Part shown: one piece after another, positions 60,430 to 64,000 of the stretch
How positions within the stretch are numbered: position 1 is the first letter of the stretch
How the letters are laid out: each line of letters opens with the position of its first letter
Assembly (NCBI GenBank): GCA_964023205.1
Contig: OZ026834.1
Location: 33,394,756-33,458,755 of the forward strand
DNA: 64,000 nucleotides
Direction: 5' to 3'
Source: Lutraria lutraria
Taxonomy: Eukaryota; Mollusca; Bivalvia; Venerida; Mactridae
Program-made: the position numbers and the translations under genes
The notes under the pieces: model-generated
The model's input: the letters and a program-made list of their open reading frames with translations, nothing else
Databases searched by the model: none
What the model was told of the DNA's origin: nothing

Positions 60430-63400
60430 GAGAATGGAACTTATATATCAAAGTATTTGTGCACGTGTTCGGTTGATTAGTTTCATGTTACTGTAAAATT
60501 GACCAGTTTTACGCTATCAAAATTTGCTGTGAGAGACATACGTAGATATATGACCAAAACAACAATTTCCCTTGCTGTCCTAGATGCTCTGTTTGTGCGT
60601 TTCCTATACGTAACTGGGTTACTTCCCTTTGTTGATGATGCACGTTTATGCGAGTTCGTTACCATCAGGGTGTGATAAAAAATGATTGCATCTTACCAAG
60701 TATAAATCTATTCAACTGAATGCAATATGAGAATGTGGAAACGAAGAATGACATTTTCATTGAAGTCGTCATCTTACACATACACGGGCTTATATAGTTC
60801 CTACCTAGCATGGGGCGTAGGAGGTGTTTGACACAAGACGGCCCCAAAATCAGTCAGACAGTTCTCTCCGCATCTGCTTACTTACATTCGTAATATGTTA
60901 AGTTCGCAAATATATCATACACAATTTCATTTCAATGCGGTGCCTGGCCTTCCTCATTCAATTTTTAGATAAATGCAATTCGGTAATGCAATCACACCAA
61001 TGTGTATGCACTAACATACCATCATACTTACTCAACTAATTGCATGTATACTGATTCACCATATGTCCGTCTTACATACCTATGTAACCGTACATGCTCA
61101 GTCTCTGCATAATTGATATCAGAACAAATTGTCCAGTTACAACCACTAAAGAACGTAGACAAGTCCCTCTAAGACCCGCGTTGCTTATAAAATTCACAGT
61201 AAGATACCTACGTACCATATGCAAGTTGCTGCCAACGACAGTAACCCAACACGTATTGATAGCACGATACAGTAGCCTTGAATGTGTGTATAGCGCAACA
61301 TATCCAACTAAAGCCATACGGCTGTTTTCGTTAAGGTAACCCTACGTGAAATGCGAATAACAATCGCTATTATTTCAGAAAGCTGCAATTGATAGATATT
61401 TGGCGAACTTTGAGTAGAAATATATCCGTCGTACGGCTAGACACAAGTATTCAAAACTGGTTAAGTATCTTTCAAGGTATATGAACAAAACCAATCCAAT
61501 GCTGTTACAAATATTATACAAAATGTAGTTATATATATAGCTACGGTCATTCATAAATAAATCTTTGTTTGTGGTTACACGATGCAAACATTTAACAGTG
61601 TGCGGAACGTCTTGCTTTTTTATTTGTTAGCATAATATCTTGTTCTGAAAAGGGTAGCTGAAATAAAGAACACAGAAAAAATGCTGGTAAAACGCCAAAA
61701 CAATTGTTTGATCCAAGACTTTTTTAATAACTCGATGGCGTTACTATATAATTATATACAAATAAAAGAGTAGAAACTGTATTTTTACCCAACAATTCTG
61801 AATTTGTATGCGTATTGGAAATAACCTAGTCATTATTGTTCATTGTAATTATTTGATCCAGCCATTACAGAGATAAAAAGCATAGATAAAACAGCAGTTT
61901 TCCACACTTAAGATCTCAAGGGAAACCTGCTAAAAGAATTTAGATACTAGTAACTTGTGAACAATAGTGTGACAAGCTTTATATTCACTGTGATAATCAG
62001 TTTGAATTCTCGGACATGCGTATTGTTTTAATCAAACCAGATGCTTGTACTTGTGTTAAGCTACATAGATATGGGTAAATATTCGTCTTCGACTTTCAGC
62101 GGTTTTAGTGGAGGCGGTAGGGACTTGTCGCCGATTCGTACATTGTAAAGGATGCTCAGTTCTGTTGGGCTAATGATTTGGTCGATCTTGATGTTGAGAA
62201 TTGAATACTTAGTTTCTATAATATCATTTATTTACTCGATAACAGATCTGTATTCCAGTTCACAAAGTTTAAAATTAATTTAAAGTGTATAACAAGCTGT
62301 ATCTGGCAAGAAATTGCTACTTAAGTTTCAAAAACTGGCAAATCGCATAGTATTCATAACCTATAATTATAGTGTTTTCTCCAAAGTGTTAAAAAAACTG
62401 TCGTCTCTTTAGATGTGGAGGCGGTATGGTGTTGTCGTTGATTCGTACATTTTAAAGTTTGCTCAATTCTGTTGTTGCATATGACTGTCCATCTTGATGT
62501 CAAGGATTGAATTTAACGTTTCTTCAGTATTATTCATTAACTCGGTACCAGCTAGATTTCCAGTTTCATTATTCCAGTTCACAAAGTTCAAACTCAAGTT
62601 CATTTAGAACAGTATTACGTCTCATGGACACTTATTACAATAAACATATGGCTAAGTCAATGTCACAGGGGCAGACACGTCGTATATTATATTGCCGTCA
62701 TTAAGATTAAACATAACTTTCACCTGTGTCACAAAGACAATTTCCTAAAACTATCTATCTTTGTTATTTTTACATTGCCGACTTTCCTGTAGAAGATGTG
62801 ATTTATTTCATGGACATTAAAAACAGAATTATCTCAACATATATGACATAATGCTTGTTTAAAAAGTCGTCGAACTGATGCATTAACTCAGGTACACAAG
62901 CATTGGACTAGGGGCGTAACTTGCCTGGACCGAAAGACGTCACTAACGTATTCGTATTGCGTCGGAATTTATCTAAACGAAGACGTCATTTTAACGACGT
63001 CGTTGATAAGCAACGCAGACAGATAGAAAACCAGACGAACAATTCTAATTTCATATCATTATCATTACATTAATATGAGTGGTAACACGCATGGATGCTT
63101 CGCATGGCTTGTAAGACTTAAACAATCATGCAATCAAAGAGTCAGTATATCATTTTTTAAATAGTTTTAATTAGAAACTATTTAATGACGATACATTCTT
63201 ATTGATAGATACTAGTAACAAATCTAGTCACTGTATTATTTCGTGAACAAAATGAATATTTATTGACATTTTATTACAACTAAATTGTATGACTAATTAT
63301 TATTCTAGCTCTAATTCCAGAATTGCTGTATTCAGTAGAATTAATCAACATATAGTTTGATCAAACATTGGTATTAAAGAGATTTGATAAGGTTAATGGT

Positions 63401-63712
63401 TCTTATTGAATACTAGAACTTATTTAATTCTCTCTACTAAGCAGCACATATGTTTTTATCTGTTTTATAGTACATGCATTTTCAATCTATACTTATAATG
63501 TAATATAGCCATATGGTTTTTAATATTTTAACATGTCCCCAAGCTATCAGTATAGTCAGAGATTGACTTTTGATAGTATTTATGTAGATGTAGATCAGAT
63601 GATGTTATCTCTCGGCTTAGTTATGTTTTAGAATAGAATAGTTCAATTACAAGTGATAGTATATGCTTTTTGTATTTCACCATTGCATGATGTTCAAACA
63701 GACATGCATAAT
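60430..63712. other. Gene-free right-hand stretch
   Basis: Only one internal duplication was noticed (62085-62600). The ORFs on both strands are short and featureless. Confidence 0.45.
62085..62600 (+). repeat. Diverged direct duplication, about 310 bp apart
   Basis: 62100-62275 and 62410-62590 share GGAGGCGGTA, GTTGTCGTTGATTCGTACAT/CTTGTCGCCGATTCGTACAT, TGCTCA(G/A)TTCTGTTG, ATCTTGATGT and ATTCCAGTTCACAAAGTT in the same order and spacing. Confidence 0.75.
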
Positions 63713-63787
63713 GTACCCGATGCAGGGCTCGAACCCGAGAGGCCATGTTTTCAAGTCAGACGCTCTATCAACAGAGCTAATCAGGGT
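63713..63787 (-). repeat. tRNA-like SINE head
   Basis: Minus strand A-box TTAGCTCTGTTGATAGAGC and a consensus B-box GGTTCGAGCCC. The acceptor-stem halves (ACCCTGA and TCGGGTA) nearly pair, but the anticodon stem is poor. It is the best-preserved tRNA-like sequence in the window. Confidence 0.55.
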
Positions 63788-63887
63788 TTTAATGTTACAC
63801 TCAATTTATAATTACAAGTACGATATACACTATCGCCACAAATGTCTCTTACAAAGTCATACATGTATTTTCTCAGCACTAACTTAA

Positions 63888-64000
63888 AGGGGCATACCCT
63901 ACAACTGACAAACATTCAGTGAAAGTGTAAAAATGTGTTAGATGTATATGTAAAACAATATATAATGGATAATTGCAAGAAGAACTTGGGTCATAAAATG
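63888..64000 (-). mobile_element. TTAA-flanked inverted-repeat element, second copy, cut by window end
   Basis: It starts after TTAA (63884-63887) with AGGGGCATACCCTACAACTG and matches the reverse complement of 8750-8864 nearly base for base to the last base of the window. Confidence 0.75.

Overview
The window is eukaryotic, AT-rich, intron-rich nuclear DNA, most likely from a bivalve mollusc. That assignment is inference. It rests on bivalve-type dispersed repeats (1.15 kb elements opening with a GAGGGCC hairpin and ending in a GCTCAC/GTGAGC hairpin, short TA-flanked inverted-repeat elements, tRNA-derived SINEs) and on metazoan genes with short exons. No species is claimed. No bacterial, phage or CRISPR content was seen.

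Four protein-coding genes can be supported. (1) PSME4 (proteasome activator PA200): only its first coding exon, minus strand, at 1435-1628; the rest lies off the left edge. (2) TATDN3 (TatD-family metal-dependent hydrolase): complete, plus strand, ten coding exons from 2530 to 11530, 280 residues, head-to-head with PSME4 across about 0.9 kb. (3) BAF/BANF1 (barrier-to-autointegration factor): complete, minus strand, two coding exons between 18134 and 16900, 90 residues. (4) A SPEC3/Stum-family membrane protein, minus strand: exon 1 at 55365-55173, exon 2 at 35283-35110 and a phase-compatible last exon at 28870-28803, giving 144 residues across 26.6 kb. Its first intron is about 19.9 kb. One further possible 3' exon of an unknown minus-strand gene lies at 57855-58078.

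Almost everything else is repeats. At least four families of short inverted-repeat elements occur; the commonest has about eleven copies. There are three full 1.15 kb Helitron-like elements plus relatives, a 1.18 kb non-autonomous hAT element with a perfect 8-bp target duplication just upstream of BAF, and a second very short hAT-type element with a perfect 8-bp duplication at 50006-50131. An 0.88 kb element has arms built from AAAACGTTTT-type modules. Two LINE remnants and several tRNA-headed SINEs are also present. The large SPEC3/Stum introns hold most tandem arrays: 23/46 bp at 34.4-34.9 kb, CAAG at 38.1-38.4 kb, 44 bp at 42.0-43.8 kb, 35 bp at 46.4-46.6 kb, and about 41 bp at 52.2-53.2 kb.

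The four genes have unrelated roles: nuclear proteasome activation, metal-dependent hydrolysis, chromatin/nuclear-envelope tethering, and a small membrane protein linked to mechanosensory neurons in flies. Only the PSME4/TATDN3 pair shows an arrangement suggesting shared regulation. No new multi-gene system was found; the most unusual content is in the repeats.
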